This document shows positions 47,581 through 57,965 of a DNA stretch of 64,000 nt, piece after piece (positions within the stretch are counted from its first letter, which is position 1; every line of letters starts with the position of its first letter). A model generated the notes under the pieces. It had not been told where the DNA came from. It made no database searches and was given only the letters and a program-made list of their open reading frames with translations. Both the position numbers and the translations under genes were made by a program. This DNA comes from Bettongia penicillata ogilbyi (Eukaryota > Chordata > Mammalia > Diprotodontia > Potoroidae): assembly GCA_023548195.1 (NCBI GenBank), contig JAJHZJ010000252.1, forward strand, positions 2,549,395-2,613,394, given 5' to 3'.

Positions 47581-48105
47581 ATTTACCTGTCCTAAGGCTC
47601 ACTCACACAGAGCCCAGTTTTCTCTGGTTTCTTAATCTGATAACCTAAACCCTACCAAAACATCTTGTCCAAGGTTAAGGAAGGAGTTGAATGAAGGTTA
47701 TAGGAATATATTATCACTCCTTTAGTGTATCTTTAACTTAATAATGACCTCCAGAAAACATTATACTTTGACCCAAGTTCTAGATAGTAGGGTATTCCAA
47801 GAGTCATCAAGGGAGTCCACTAGTCTCTCAGTAAAGTTCTACTCTGATACCTGATGACGATGGTTTTTTCAAAGGCTATGTCCATGTGGCACAAGTTCTG
47901 ACAGGTCCTATCAAGTTGGAAAGTACAGATCTGTATTTGTGGTCCAAGGTCAAGCTCATCACCAAAAATCTGCTGATTAGTTATTTTTCTGGGAAAAAAA
48001 TTACACTAATTCAGGAAGATAAGGGTCAAAATGGCTGCAACCTGTGTCAGTGGACAGAGTGCTCACACTGAAGTCACAAATCTTTCTACCATGATTAGAC
48101 CTGTG
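47581..48105. other. unannotated stretch
   Basis: No gene or transposon assigned. Confidence 0.4.
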
Positions 48106-48109
48106 CTCC

Positions 48110-48570
48110 AAAGACATCCAAGAAAGGAGCAAAAGAATTGATACATAAATATTTATAGTTTTTTATGGTGGCAAAGTACTGAAAACTAAGGGAGTAGCCA
48201 TCAATTAAGAAGTGGCTGAACAAATTATGATATAGAATGTAAAGGTATTCTATGGTGCCATTACAAAAGATGTTGAAGGGAGAAATTTCAGAGAAAACCA
48301 GGAATCCTTGTATGAATTGATGCTGAGTGAAGTGAGCAGAAGTGAGAAAGGGATATATGCAATAACATCGCCATTGTGGAGACAAACACCTTTGAAAGAC
48401 TTAACTGTAACTCAGCGACCACTAAGACTCCAGAGGACTGATGGATTAACTAATGGAGAATAAGACATTTGGGGACATGGACAATGTGCGAATTATCTTG
48501 TTTGACTTTTCTTTGAGGAGGGGAGAAGGGAAAGAAAATAAATGCTTGTTCAGTGAAAAAGTAAAATTTC
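48110..48570 (+). mobile_element. marsupial L1 3' end, sense
   Basis: ORF2-end sequence ('tttatggtggcaaagtactg', 'gccatcaattaagaagtggc', 'gatatagaatgtaaaggtat') passes into the L1 3' region ('gatgctgagtgaagtgagca', 'ccagaggactgatggattaa'). It is 5'-truncated, as most L1 copies are. Confidence 0.85.
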
Positions 48571-48639
48571 CTTTTAAAAAATTCACATATCTTTCAAGTA
48601 TTTAAGTAGATAGTATTGGAAAAGGTCTGAACAGTAGTA

Positions 48640-48830
48640 GAGAATGATAGGATTTAGAGCTTGTTGAGAACCTAGAGAATATCTAGTCTAATCCATTCAT
48701 TTTATAAGTAAAGAAACTGGAGACAATGGAAATCAGGTGATTTGTCCAAAGTTAGATGGCTAGTTGGTGGTAGCAAAGATCAGAACTTGGTTCTCCTGGT
48801 CATAGGTTTTCTGTAGTATAATAGGCTCTT
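48640..48830 (-). mobile_element. MIR-family SINE, antisense
   Basis: 'aacctagagaatatctagtc', 'agtaaagaaactggagacaa' and 'tgatttgtccaaagttagat' are an antisense copy. Confidence 0.6.
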
Positions 48831-49199
48831 CCTCCCCAAAGCTAGAGTTGTCACTGAAGGAACTCAAAGTCTCATCTTTTTAAAAATCTTTATTCAGTTT
48901 TATTGAATTGTATATAGGACAGGATGATAAACATATAAAGATCATCTTTACACTTCTAGCTCATGATAACTGTTACCCTAAAACACTGTGACCTTGTTTT
49001 CTGTGCTTTTAGAATATTTAAATAATAATAGCTGATTTTATATTCCAAATAGTAGACCATTTCAAGGATCATCTGGCTAGCACATCCGACTTTTACTCAA
49101 GTACAATTCTGATGCTTTTATATAGTACAAAAAAGGCTTATTACGAAGTATTTTCTATATACGACCACATTTGGTCCTTGTAATAACCTGTAATATAGG

Positions 49200-49480
49200 T
49201 GCTGTTAGCCCTAGATTTGGGATCCAAGGACCTAAGTTTGAATCCCTTCAACTTATGTATCTCTGGTTAAATTACTTCATCTCTAGGCCTGTAGAACAAA
49301 ATGCTTTTACTATATGACATCTAAATTTCTTCCCAGCTCTAAATGTAAGAACCCATATTTTCATTCACATTAGAGAAACTGAGGCTAAGAGATTAAGTGA
49401 CTTTCCTACATCACATAGCTTGTGAGCATGTAAGGTCTTTCTGATTCTACATCCAATAGTGTGCATTATACCACAATGCT
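49200..49480. mobile_element. MIR-family SINE, two opposed pieces
   Basis: A sense piece ('gatccaaggacctaagtttg', 'taaattacttcatctctagg') is followed by an antisense piece ('gagaaactgaggctaagaga', 'gtgactttcctacatcacat'). Confidence 0.55.
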
Positions 49481-50925
49481 TTCATTGAAGAATTAGACTC
49501 AGATTTATTGTTTTCTTTTTAAAAATGGAAACCCATAATACACCAATCAAATCCAGAAACTTATCTTCTGTACATTGTTCATGTGGCAATGATGACTATG
49601 TCCAAAACTGAGAAACTCTGGTGGATCTTGTGAAACAAATGCACGAACAAAGAGGAAGTCAGCTGAAGAAGAAATTCAGTACTACATAAATCACAATCAG
49701 ATTTAGAGCAAAGGACAGTGGCTATTTTGAGGAGACTGCACTTATTTTATAGATTGATCTTCAAGACACAGCAGGGTGTTGGGTTTTTTTTTTTCTTTTC
49801 GGTGCCAGCGGCAAGTCATATGGATTTCATATTCAAACAGTGGAATTCAGACAATGGCACTGAAACCCAGAAAGGGCATCCACTGAGAAACTTAACTATC
49901 TGCATTGGGCTGAATATGATGATTATCAGTTCTCTGTGGCATACATTATCCCAAGTTTTACCTCAGAGAGAAAAGGGCATCATCTTAATTCTGCTTCCTA
50001 TATCTTAAAAAACAATGCAAAGAAATATGAAATCTCCTAAGGACCAAGGAAGCAAATCCACTGTCTGTTTGAAATCAGGCCACACTGTCTGGACTAAAAA
50101 ATAGACTATTCTCTCACATCCAGTGGAAACACATTTCTATGATGAAACTATGGAGCTGCCAGTTTGAAGTAGCTGTGACTAGAACTGGTTAGTACCAATG
50201 TGGGCTAGATAATCTACTGAACGAACCTCTTCTCTTCTCACCTTTTGGGTACTATCAAGTTTCAGAGGAATGAGAAGATAGTATGTTTTTCCCTTACCCA
50301 ATTTATACTACCTTTGCTGCATAATTGAGAGTAGGGCAGAATAGCCTTTGTGAAAATTCAAATCAGAAAGAAAAACTTTCTTCATTAATATAAAAAACCA
50401 ATCTCAAATTTATTCTAGTAGCAAAAAAAAAAAAAAAACCCAATTCTAAAGAAGTACAGTTTGGACATGATAGGGCCAAGAGATTTTCTTTCTATAGTTC
50501 TAGAGATGTGTAAAATCTTCACTGGATTTTCCATCCCTACATTATATAGAAGAAGCTTTTATGGTCCACGGGGTAAAAGGCTTGATCTTTTATTCAGATA
50601 GCAAAATCAAAAATATGGCCATGATATCACTAGCAGTGTTGATTACTGGAAGAAGTAAACTCTTTTTAAAAAAATTTGTCTCAATATTGAATAGCCAAGG
50701 TAGATTATAAAAACAGACCAAGAGAATCTCTAGATATATCCCTGAAATGTTTGATTTGGGAGGAGGAAGGGTGTGAGAGAAGAGTTTAAAAAAACAGGAC
50801 CTAGGGTCTATGACTGAATGGTGACTAAAATGTATCGCCATACAGTTACTATGGCTACTCCTACACCTCCTAAGCAAATTAGGTGCTTTATGATAATTAA
50901 CTTAACCTACTTTATGGGTAGCACG
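49481..50925. other. unannotated AT-rich stretch
   Basis: Homopolymer runs at about 49783-49792 and 50421-50437. The frames at 49718-50008 (+) and 50590-50877 (-) show no known domain and no supporting context. Confidence 0.45.
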
Positions 50926-50929
50926 AGTA

Positions 50930-51210
50930 CTGAACTTAGGCCCTGGAGCTAAGTCCTAGGATTGTTCCACAGTTAGTTCTGTGTGACCTTGGGTCAGTCA
51001 TTTAACCATTCTCAGTTTAGGTTTCTCATCCATAAAAGGGGGATGATAATAATGCTTTTTATTACTCATATCATTAGTGTGGTAGGATAATGTGAATATT
51101 ATATCAGATGATGTAAATAAAGCTCTCTATAAAGCTTAAATGTTAAATATCAGCTAGATCAGATGAGCTCTAAAATTCCTTTGAGCTCCAAATCTATGAT
51201 ACTATTAATA
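50930..51210 (+). mobile_element. MIR-family SINE, long
   Basis: 'gttctgtgtgaccttgggtc', 'gtcatttaaccattctcagt', 'atccataaaagggggatgat' and a long tail ending 'gagctccaaatctatgatac' fit MIR. Confidence 0.75.
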
Positions 51211-51639
51211 ATAAGTGATTTGTTTAAACAAATTCCACAAACTTGAAGAAGGAACCCTGGTTAATTGAAAAGTTAACTATTGACAGTGTTTTGTATAAAG
51301 ATCCGGCTGTAAAAGGGTTCAAATCTTGACCTTACTACTTACAACCTTTTATCTGGTTGGTCTAGATGAGGGGTCTCCAAAGTGGGAGAGATGGTATGAC
51401 CCCAAGAGGTCTGTAACCAACCAATTAGAGTAGCCTCCCACCTACCTTACAATAGTCATCTAGGGGACTTGTCTTCAACCTAACCCTTATTCCCAACGCT
51501 TAAAGCATTCTATCTTCTTCCATACTAGGTCCTAACCTCCTCTCCTCCTAGTTAAGTTCCTTAGGAAAGTTATAGCTAACTTGTAACTTCTATATCGGCA
51601 GCTTCATAGGTGCCATGGGGAAAATTCCTTCTTAAGGTA

Positions 51640-52140
51640 GCATACTCATGTCCTGCTTCCAAATTCACCTCATGGCCTGAAGAGCCTTACCTGTCCCATT
51701 TTCCTCTACAATGGAAAAGAAAGAGTCTCATAGAATGAACAGGTATGGGCATAGTGCCCTCTTCCTTGCAGAAGTCATCCTATTACCTTCCCATGTACAT
51801 ACCCCAAACCAACTCCCCTTCCAAACATTCTCATTTCTGTTGAAGACTCCAAGATTCTTCCTGTCACCCAGGTTTACAACTTATCCTTGGCATTCACCTC
51901 ACATATCCTTGCCAAATCTTGTTTCCATCTCTACAATATCTTTGGCATCTATCCCTTTACCACCCTATTTCAGGCACTATCCTCTTAATACTACTGCAGT
52001 GGTCTCTTTACTGGTCTCCTCAAGTCTCTCTCCCTCTCTAGCCCTTCACACAGCTCACAAATTTTGTTTTCTAAAAGTATAAATCTAACCATGTTACTCT
52101 GACCATAGGAATAAACTATATTTCATCTTTATTCACCCTC
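51640..52140 (+). mobile_element. L2 LINE, sense, ORF2-end part
   Basis: 'ccttgccaaatcttgtttcc', 'catctctacaatatctttgg', 'ctactgcagtggtctcttta' and 'aatctaaccatgttactctg' match the L2 coding 3' part. The 123-codon frame at 51711-52082 is a chance frame through this LINE, not a gene. Confidence 0.75.
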
Positions 52141-52244
52141 TTTTAACTTCTAAGTTTTATAATGTACATAATTTTTAGTACATGTATATGTACATAAGTA
52201 TAGTATATACACATACACTCATATATGTTGCCAATGAATCACTT

Positions 52245-52790
52245 AAGTCAACAAGCATTTTAGCTACTATGTGCCAGGTATTATGTTAAATGCTTGGGAT
52301 ACAAAGAAAGAAAAACACAGAACCAGATCTGAAGGTCCTCACATTCTAATATGTGAGAAAATACATCAACAATTATATACATACAAGATATATACAGTGT
52401 TAAAAAGAAGAGGAAAGCCACTAGCAATGGAGGGTCCTTAGGAAAGGTTTTTATCATTTGGTGGGGATTTGATATGTCTTAAAAAAAGTCAGGGAAGTTG
52501 GGCTGTGGAGGTGAGGGCATTCCAATAATGGGAAAGAACCAATGGAAAGTGATAGAACTGGAGATGAGAGTGACTTCCTCAAGGAACAGCAAGAAGGCCA
52601 CTGTCACTTGTTTATAGAATTCATGGAGGGGAGTAAAATATAAGAAGACTGGCGAAGCAGAAAGGAGCTGAGTTGTAAATGGCTTTCACAGAGAAAGAGA
52701 GGATTTTATATTAGATTTGGGAGGTAATAGGGAGCCACTGGAATTTACTGAGCAGACTGGTGTCATGATTAGAGGTATGCTACATTACTG
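52245..52790 (-). mobile_element. L2 LINE 3' end, antisense, long
   Basis: Excellent order of L2 antisense words: 'tcaacaagcattttagctac', 'tatgtgccaggtattatgtt', 'gaagagaggattttatatta'-like text, 'aggaacagcaagaaggccac', 'aatagggagccactggaatt'. Confidence 0.88.
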
Positions 52791-54179
52791 AGGGGATCTG
52801 TGGAAAAAAAGTTGAGAGACCTCCAGCCTAAATGACAACTCTTCCAGTACTGAATATATGATGCCAGAATAAAAATACATTCTCATCTGTTCTCCATAAT
52901 TTCTTGACATTAGTAGCCACCACAAATTAATGACAGAAAATGGTTGCTAACAGCTGAGGTGTGTGTGGTATGCAGATTATAAAGTACATTTTTGCTTCTA
53001 GAGGATTAGCCTGTGCTTTTTCAGATGGGGCACATCTTCCCTTAACAAGTATGTTACTTCCAGGGTCTCCCCGTTAATGCTGGTACTAAGCTCACTGCAA
53101 TAGCAAAAAGGCTTCTGTAAATGGATTAAATGGAACATTCATGGAGTGTTAGGAGACCGTACTTCTGCCTCCCTAGAAGATACCTGCTTCACTTTCATAT
53201 TTTCTTCTGTCCTTACCCTAGATGAAACCATGATAATGAAGATCTTTCAGCAGTCATTTCCTATCTACATTATACACGAACAGAAGCATATAAAATGACT
53301 TTGCTTTGAGGCTTGCAGTATTTTCTATGTAAGTTCTTTAGACCACATACTGAGCTGGGGCACCAACACCGTTCCAATTGTCAAGAATTTCCTTTCAAAC
53401 TCCACTACTAACCCCGTTCTATTATCAAAGATCAGTTGGGACCCCAAATCTCCAACCTACCTTCTAAAAATTTCAGTGAGATTTTAAATGAACTGCATGC
53501 ATTTGTCCCAAGAGGGAAAGCAAACCGAAATGAAAATACCTCAAAATAACAAATATCACAATACTCTAGGTGGCTTCATTTAAGAACCTCCTGAAAACTT
53601 TTTGTAAAACTTCAGTAAGTTTTTTTTTAATTAAAGTACCATTTAGATCTGTTAAACAGTACAGCTGTTGAAAACAGTATAGGACATATACATTCTTTTT
53701 CTTTTATACTATTGTGATTTATAAAAAAAATTAATTACTGTTAGCTAAATGCTAGCTATTAGAATGCAGAATAAATGGATAAATAATTAAACTTTCCCCG
53801 ATTTACTAAATATCTGCAACAACCAGTCAGTCCATTTCCTATCTCTAGTAAATAAAACCTACCTTTATAGACTTTCCAAGACTCCTATGAGGAGAAAAAA
53901 GAGAGGCAAAGACATGTCCAAAAAAGAGGACAAGAATCTACCCACCCCAAACCAACATGTTTTACATTAGTCTGTAAGGAGGAAAATAAAAACCTCCAAT
54001 GAAGAAATTAAAAGTATTGAGATGTGGGATAGCAGGCCGACTTCGAAAGTCCTTTGTGTTTTCCCTCTCTTTCCCACCAAGCCCTCGGTGAAGGAGAAGA
54101 AGCCAAATACATAATAAACAAGAAAATAAATAAATAAAAACGGAGTTTCCGTAGTAACTTTGCAAGTCTGAGCTAAGCC
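52791..54179. other. unannotated AT-rich stretch before the CpG cluster
   Basis: No transposon recognised after the L2. Single-copy-looking AT-rich DNA leading into the CpG islands. Confidence 0.45.
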
Positions 54180-54882
54180 TGGCTCAGTCCCCAGCACGAC
54201 ACTGGCGGGATGTAACTCAGACCTGGGCTCTCCAGCCCTGCTCTGCTCCAGTATTCACCTCCCCCGGCCCCACTCGCTCCGAACCCTGGACAGGACTGAC
54301 CTTGGAGCCTGCTCGGGCTCCTCCCGGACCAGGCTCGAGAAAACAGCTCTTGCTTAGTGTGTGAGCCTCCCCAAGGCGGCCCGTTCCCCAGGATCTCTGT
54401 CCCAGGGCCGCGTGCACGAGCAGCCATAGTCCGCCATCAGAGTGCCGAGCCTCCGGGCCCCACCCCGGCTCTCCCGCCGGGCTGGGCCCGCTTCTTACGG
54501 TCTAGATGCCGCTGCCTCGGTCTCCGCTGAAGTCAGCGTTTGGGGCTGCTAGCGGGGGCCCCACCGCCCGGATCCCAGACTGGACCGGGAGGGGGCAGGG
54601 GGTGGGAGAAAGAGATGACTGCCCCGCAAGCAACCACGGAAACGTGTGCCTGCCTGGGACCGTGCAAGAGGGACGAAGAGGGATGCGCCTTATTGGGCTG
54701 TTGGGGTACGGTGCCCTTTCTTCTACGGTATGGGGATGGGAGGGGAGGCAGCACCTTGTAAATGAGAGATTTCCTGTTCGCAAGACTCTGCTTGCAGAGT
54801 TTCTGTCCTGCCCTTGAACTGACAAGTGAATATCTGCATCTCAACCAGGCAGAAAGTAAATCACCCCGCGCAGGGCTGGGGC

Positions 54883-54945
54883 TGGGAGGGGGGAGGGGAG
54901 GGGAGGAGGGGGAAGGGACGGAGGGAGGAGGAGGAGGAGGAGAGC
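54883..54945 (+). repeat. G-rich/GGA purine tract, G-quadruplex potential
   Basis: Runs of GGGAGGGG and then (GGA)n triplets. Meets the simple G4 pattern; the GGA part translates into a poly-Glu frame that is an artefact. Confidence 0.65.
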
Positions 54946-55156
54946 TGTCTGCTCACCGCAGCTGGGTTGCTAAGAGCTCAGACTGGAGGAGGCCTGCTGT
55001 TTCCTCGCGCCGCTAAGCCTAAGTCTCGACCCGCCCGCCCTGCCTTGGGAAGCCCGCTAAGGTCGCGGCTGCTCTTGGCCCGGTTTGGCCCGGCCCGGCC
55101 CGGCCCCGCGGTCTCCCCGGGTCCCGAGCTCACACGTGAGAACCGGAGGCCTGGCG

Positions 55157-55166
55157 GTGACTAATC
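55157..55166 (+). promoter_or_regulatory. GTGACTAATC element, copy 1
   Basis: Part of the 16-mer CTGGCGGTGACTAATC (55151-55166), which recurs exactly at 59889-59904. TGACTAA is AP-1/NFE2-like and TAATC is a homeodomain core. Function unproven. Confidence 0.3.
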
Positions 55167-55880
55167 TCCGACTTCAGGCCCTCTGGCACGCCGCCTAGCC
55201 CTGTCCTCCCTCCTGCCCTCCTGGCTCTTTGCTGGCCCGGGAAACTCGTCTAAAGGAATCACGCACCGCCCCCCTCCCCCAACGAGTGTGCCCTTCCCCC
55301 CAAAGTAGGAAAAGTCAGTCGACACGGTCCTCTACGGAATTACTTTAACTTTGGCCTCTTTCAAACCTAGTTCTGAGTGTGTTTGTGTTTCCTTCCCAGT
55401 AAGCACTTTGATCCTTTCCTACGAGCCCGAGGAGGAGCTAGCCCGGAGTTGTGGCTTTTAACCCATTGGGTGCCGGGAGGATAGTGGACCATGGGTTTTC
55501 TGTAACTAAAATGGTTATTTGGTGTGGGTAACACAGAAAGGGGGAAGAATCTAGCTAAACCACCGAGAGAGCAGGGGCCGGGGGAAGGGAGAGCAAGCTT
55601 TTTTCTAGAGAGCGGGCCTTGGCTGAGACTCCGCAAGGCCTTCTGGAGCAAGAGTTTCTAGTTAACATTCATCCTACAGAAAGTGGACCTGAAGGACAGA
55701 AACCCGTCCTGCCCCATGCCGAAGGGAGGCTTTAGGAGGAGGGGGCAGAATGAGTGGTAGAAGGGAAGGGCTTGGGGGTGCACACCGGCTTTGCCCATCC
55801 TGCCAGCCGCTCCTAGCTCCCTCTCACCAGGTCATGCCCCACTGTATGCTACTTTGGGGTAAGCCAGGCACCCGAGTTAA

Positions 55881-55892
55881 TGATTGATTTAT
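55881..55892 (+). promoter_or_regulatory. overlapping PBX-HOX consensus sites
   Basis: TGATTGAT (55881-55888) and TGATTTAT (55885-55892) overlap. Both are exact bipartite PBX-HOX recognition sequences, the first typical of anterior and the second of posterior HOX partners. ATTGG (inverted CCAAT) follows at 55891. Confidence 0.4.
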
Positions 55893-55909
55893 TGGCCTCA
55901 GGGCATCGG

Positions 55910-55978
55910 GCCGGTCTCCTTTATATTTGCCTAAACTGGAGACCGGCTGTAAAAGCTCCCTTCGGCTGGAGCCACAGC
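55910..55978 (+). other. two abutting hairpins
   Basis: GCCGGTCTCC (55910-55919) pairs perfectly with GGAGACCGGC (55938-55947) around an 18-nt AT-rich loop. Sharing its last two bases, a second hairpin follows: GCTGT (55946-55950) with ACAGC (55974-55978) and inside it GCTCC (55955-55959) with GGAGC (55968-55972). The stems could form in RNA or cruciform DNA. Not a recognised microRNA or riboswitch. Confidence 0.5.
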
Positions 55979-56104
55979 TAAAGAGAGCGGGGCAGCGGAA
56001 ACCCCGGAGAGAAAATCAATGCGGCTGAAATGAAGAAGCCGACAATTTATTAGACCACATCACGCGACCCACGATCTCAGGATCACGAAACGGACGAAGG
56101 CCCG

Positions 56105-56142
56105 TGACGTCTAAAGGCAACATTGGAAAGCGCCCCACGTCA
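56105..56142. promoter_or_regulatory. pair of CRE-like motifs
   Basis: TGACGTCT (56105-56112) is one base from the CREB/ATF palindrome. ACGTCA (56137-56142) is a half site in inverse orientation. CATTGG (CCAAT) lies between them. Confidence 0.35.
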
Positions 56143-56449
56143 ACGCTTTGGGAGCTGCTGCTTAGGTAGCCCCGTTTTATGACTGATAATGGGCTGCTTG
56201 CCTGCCCTCCACAACCTGTTCGGTATGAACTAGGGCTGCCCAGGCCCAGGCCCAGACCGAGGGAGCAGGGAAGATGAATGCTCCGCGAGAGTGAGGCAGA
56301 CCGCGTTGATAAGGATTTCCTCTAATTTCTCGCGGAAGGCAACACAAACACCTTAAATCAAACCGCTCCGACAACCGAAGGCTCCACACAGACACATCAA
56401 TAAGGATTTCGCCTCTTGCGTTCAAACCAGAAACACTTGTCCTATTTTT

Positions 56450-56457
56450 ATGCAAAT
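56450..56457 (+). promoter_or_regulatory. POU octamer ATGCAAAT
   Basis: Exact octamer, preceded by a T run, in the motif-dense 55.87-56.47 kb stretch. Confidence 0.4.
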
Positions 56458-56718
56458 GAAACCACACAAATAGATTTCGCCAGCTCTGGGGGAGGGACGA
56501 GGTGAGGAGGGGGGCTAGAAAGGAGGGAAAGGGAGAGGAGCCAAGGCTAACCCTGCTCACTAGCACTCGGTGTACTGTGTTGGGATAGGTGCAGGCTCCG
56601 TATCCCGCGCCCTGCGGTTCCTCCCCCCAGCAGGGTGGCTCTATGCCAGAGCCTTGAAGTCAGCCACAAATAAACGCTGGCTGGGAAAGCCCGATTAGGA
56701 AAGGGGCGAAGTGAGCCT

Positions 56719-56730
56719 GTGACTAATCGT
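56719..56730 (+). promoter_or_regulatory. GTGACTAATC element, copy 2
   Basis: GTGACTAATCGT, identical over 12 bases with the copy at 59895-59906. Confidence 0.3.
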
Positions 56731-57016
56731 AGAGGCCTCGGACCGGAGCACAAGGCCATGTGCATCTGACATAATCGACACTAAAAGAGGAGATGGCGAC
56801 GCCGCGCTTAATTGCAGACTTAAAAAAAAAATTGCCGGCTGAGCAGCTCGGATATAGATAGACTGTATGGACACTGGGAGATTCAGCGTAACCCTGCGCT
56901 AGGGTTCAGCACTGAGGCCACCTCCTTTTTCAAAAAATGTAGTTGGCGGTGGGAGAAACTAGGCGAGGGTGGGGGGGACTGAGTAAGCCTAGGGAGAGTA
57001 GTTCAGTGGCTTGCAG

Positions 57017-57030
57017 GTTCTAGAGAACGA
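57017..57030 (+). promoter_or_regulatory. TATA-like element
   Basis: GAACGAATAAAAGC gives a fair TATA box match on the plus strand between CpG islands. No downstream exon proven. Confidence 0.2.
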
Positions 57031-57565
57031 ATAAAAGCTCTTTGTGGCCAACTCCACACTCCCTCCCTTTGATTTTATATTTGCTTACCTTCGCTCCCAC
57101 TGCCCTCCACCCCCACCTCGACAGAAACACCAGCAAAACTCGTCATTTGCCGACTACTTAGAAGCAAGTCTCCCAGTTAAAATTCAGGGCCCTGGCTTCA
57201 GTGTTTCTTCTTATTCCGGGGTAAGCTGTCCTCCCTATCCCCTTCCCGTCCCCCCCACCCCCATTCAATGAAGTTGTTTGGAGAGAGAATAAACCAAAGA
57301 AACGCTCCCCTTTCCCCCCGCCCCGCCCCGATCAGACACAAAGCCCCCAGTGATAACCGGGAAGGGAGGGAGATTTTAGCAGATTCGAGAAAGACTGGGT
57401 AGGTCACGTTGTTTCGCTCCCCAGAGCAGACAGACACCCTCCAAAGGTTCCTTCCTGCTCTTGTGGTCATTAGGGCCCTCCGGTTCAAATCTCCTTCCTG
57501 GCTTGGTGGTGCCTCTTGAAGAAAGGGGAGGTGCGACGCTGCGTAGGGGGTGGGGGGCCCACAGG

Positions 57566-57593
57566 GTGTGTGTGTGTGTATGTGTTTGTGTGT
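57566..57593 (+). repeat. (TG)n microsatellite
   Basis: TG run with TATG and TTTG interruptions. Confidence 0.85.
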
Positions 57594-57943
57594 TGGAGGG
57601 CGGTAGTGGCGGGGAAGCTCAGCGGGAGGAGTTTCCACCATCCTTCCGTCCCTCCCTTCCTTTGCTGCCAAAATCCCCCGGCCCCTCCCCACGCGAACTG
57701 CCTTCCATTAAAACCAGAAGTTAGTTTAACCGGAGATCGAGACAAAAGCGAACAATTTTGCATAGACAATGGAAAACCAAAGGTAGAAAATGGTACAGAC
57801 CCACCAACGGGCGGCCGGCAGTGAATGGTGTCCAGCCGAAAGTGCGGGGGAGGAAGTAGAAGGTCGGCAATAGACCGACAGACAGATATGTGGCCAGAGC
57901 TCAAGTGTTGGGGGGCTGCAGAGACACTTCGCCATCTTTTCAT

Positions 57944-57965
57944 CACACACACACACGCACGCACG
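57944..57965 (+). repeat. (CA)n/(CACG)n microsatellite
   Basis: ACACAC passing into GCACGCACG, in CpG island 3b. Confidence 0.8.

Larger units (their letters stand above)
54180..55260. other. CpG island 3a with purine tract
   Basis: Abrupt rise in GC and CpG at about 54.18 kb. Contains a GCCCGGCCCGGCCCGGCCCC run near 55085 and overlapping open frames on both strands that are low complexity (Pro, Gly, Arg) and show no recognised domain. Likely promoter-associated; gene unknown. Confidence 0.65.

Noticed and set aside
51365..51430. Possible second hAT end (GGGGTCTCCAAAG)
   Set aside because: Only one degraded end, no matching terminus or target duplication.
51711..52082. 123-codon plus-strand open frame
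   Set aside because: Lies within an L2 LINE and has no host-gene similarity that I can see.
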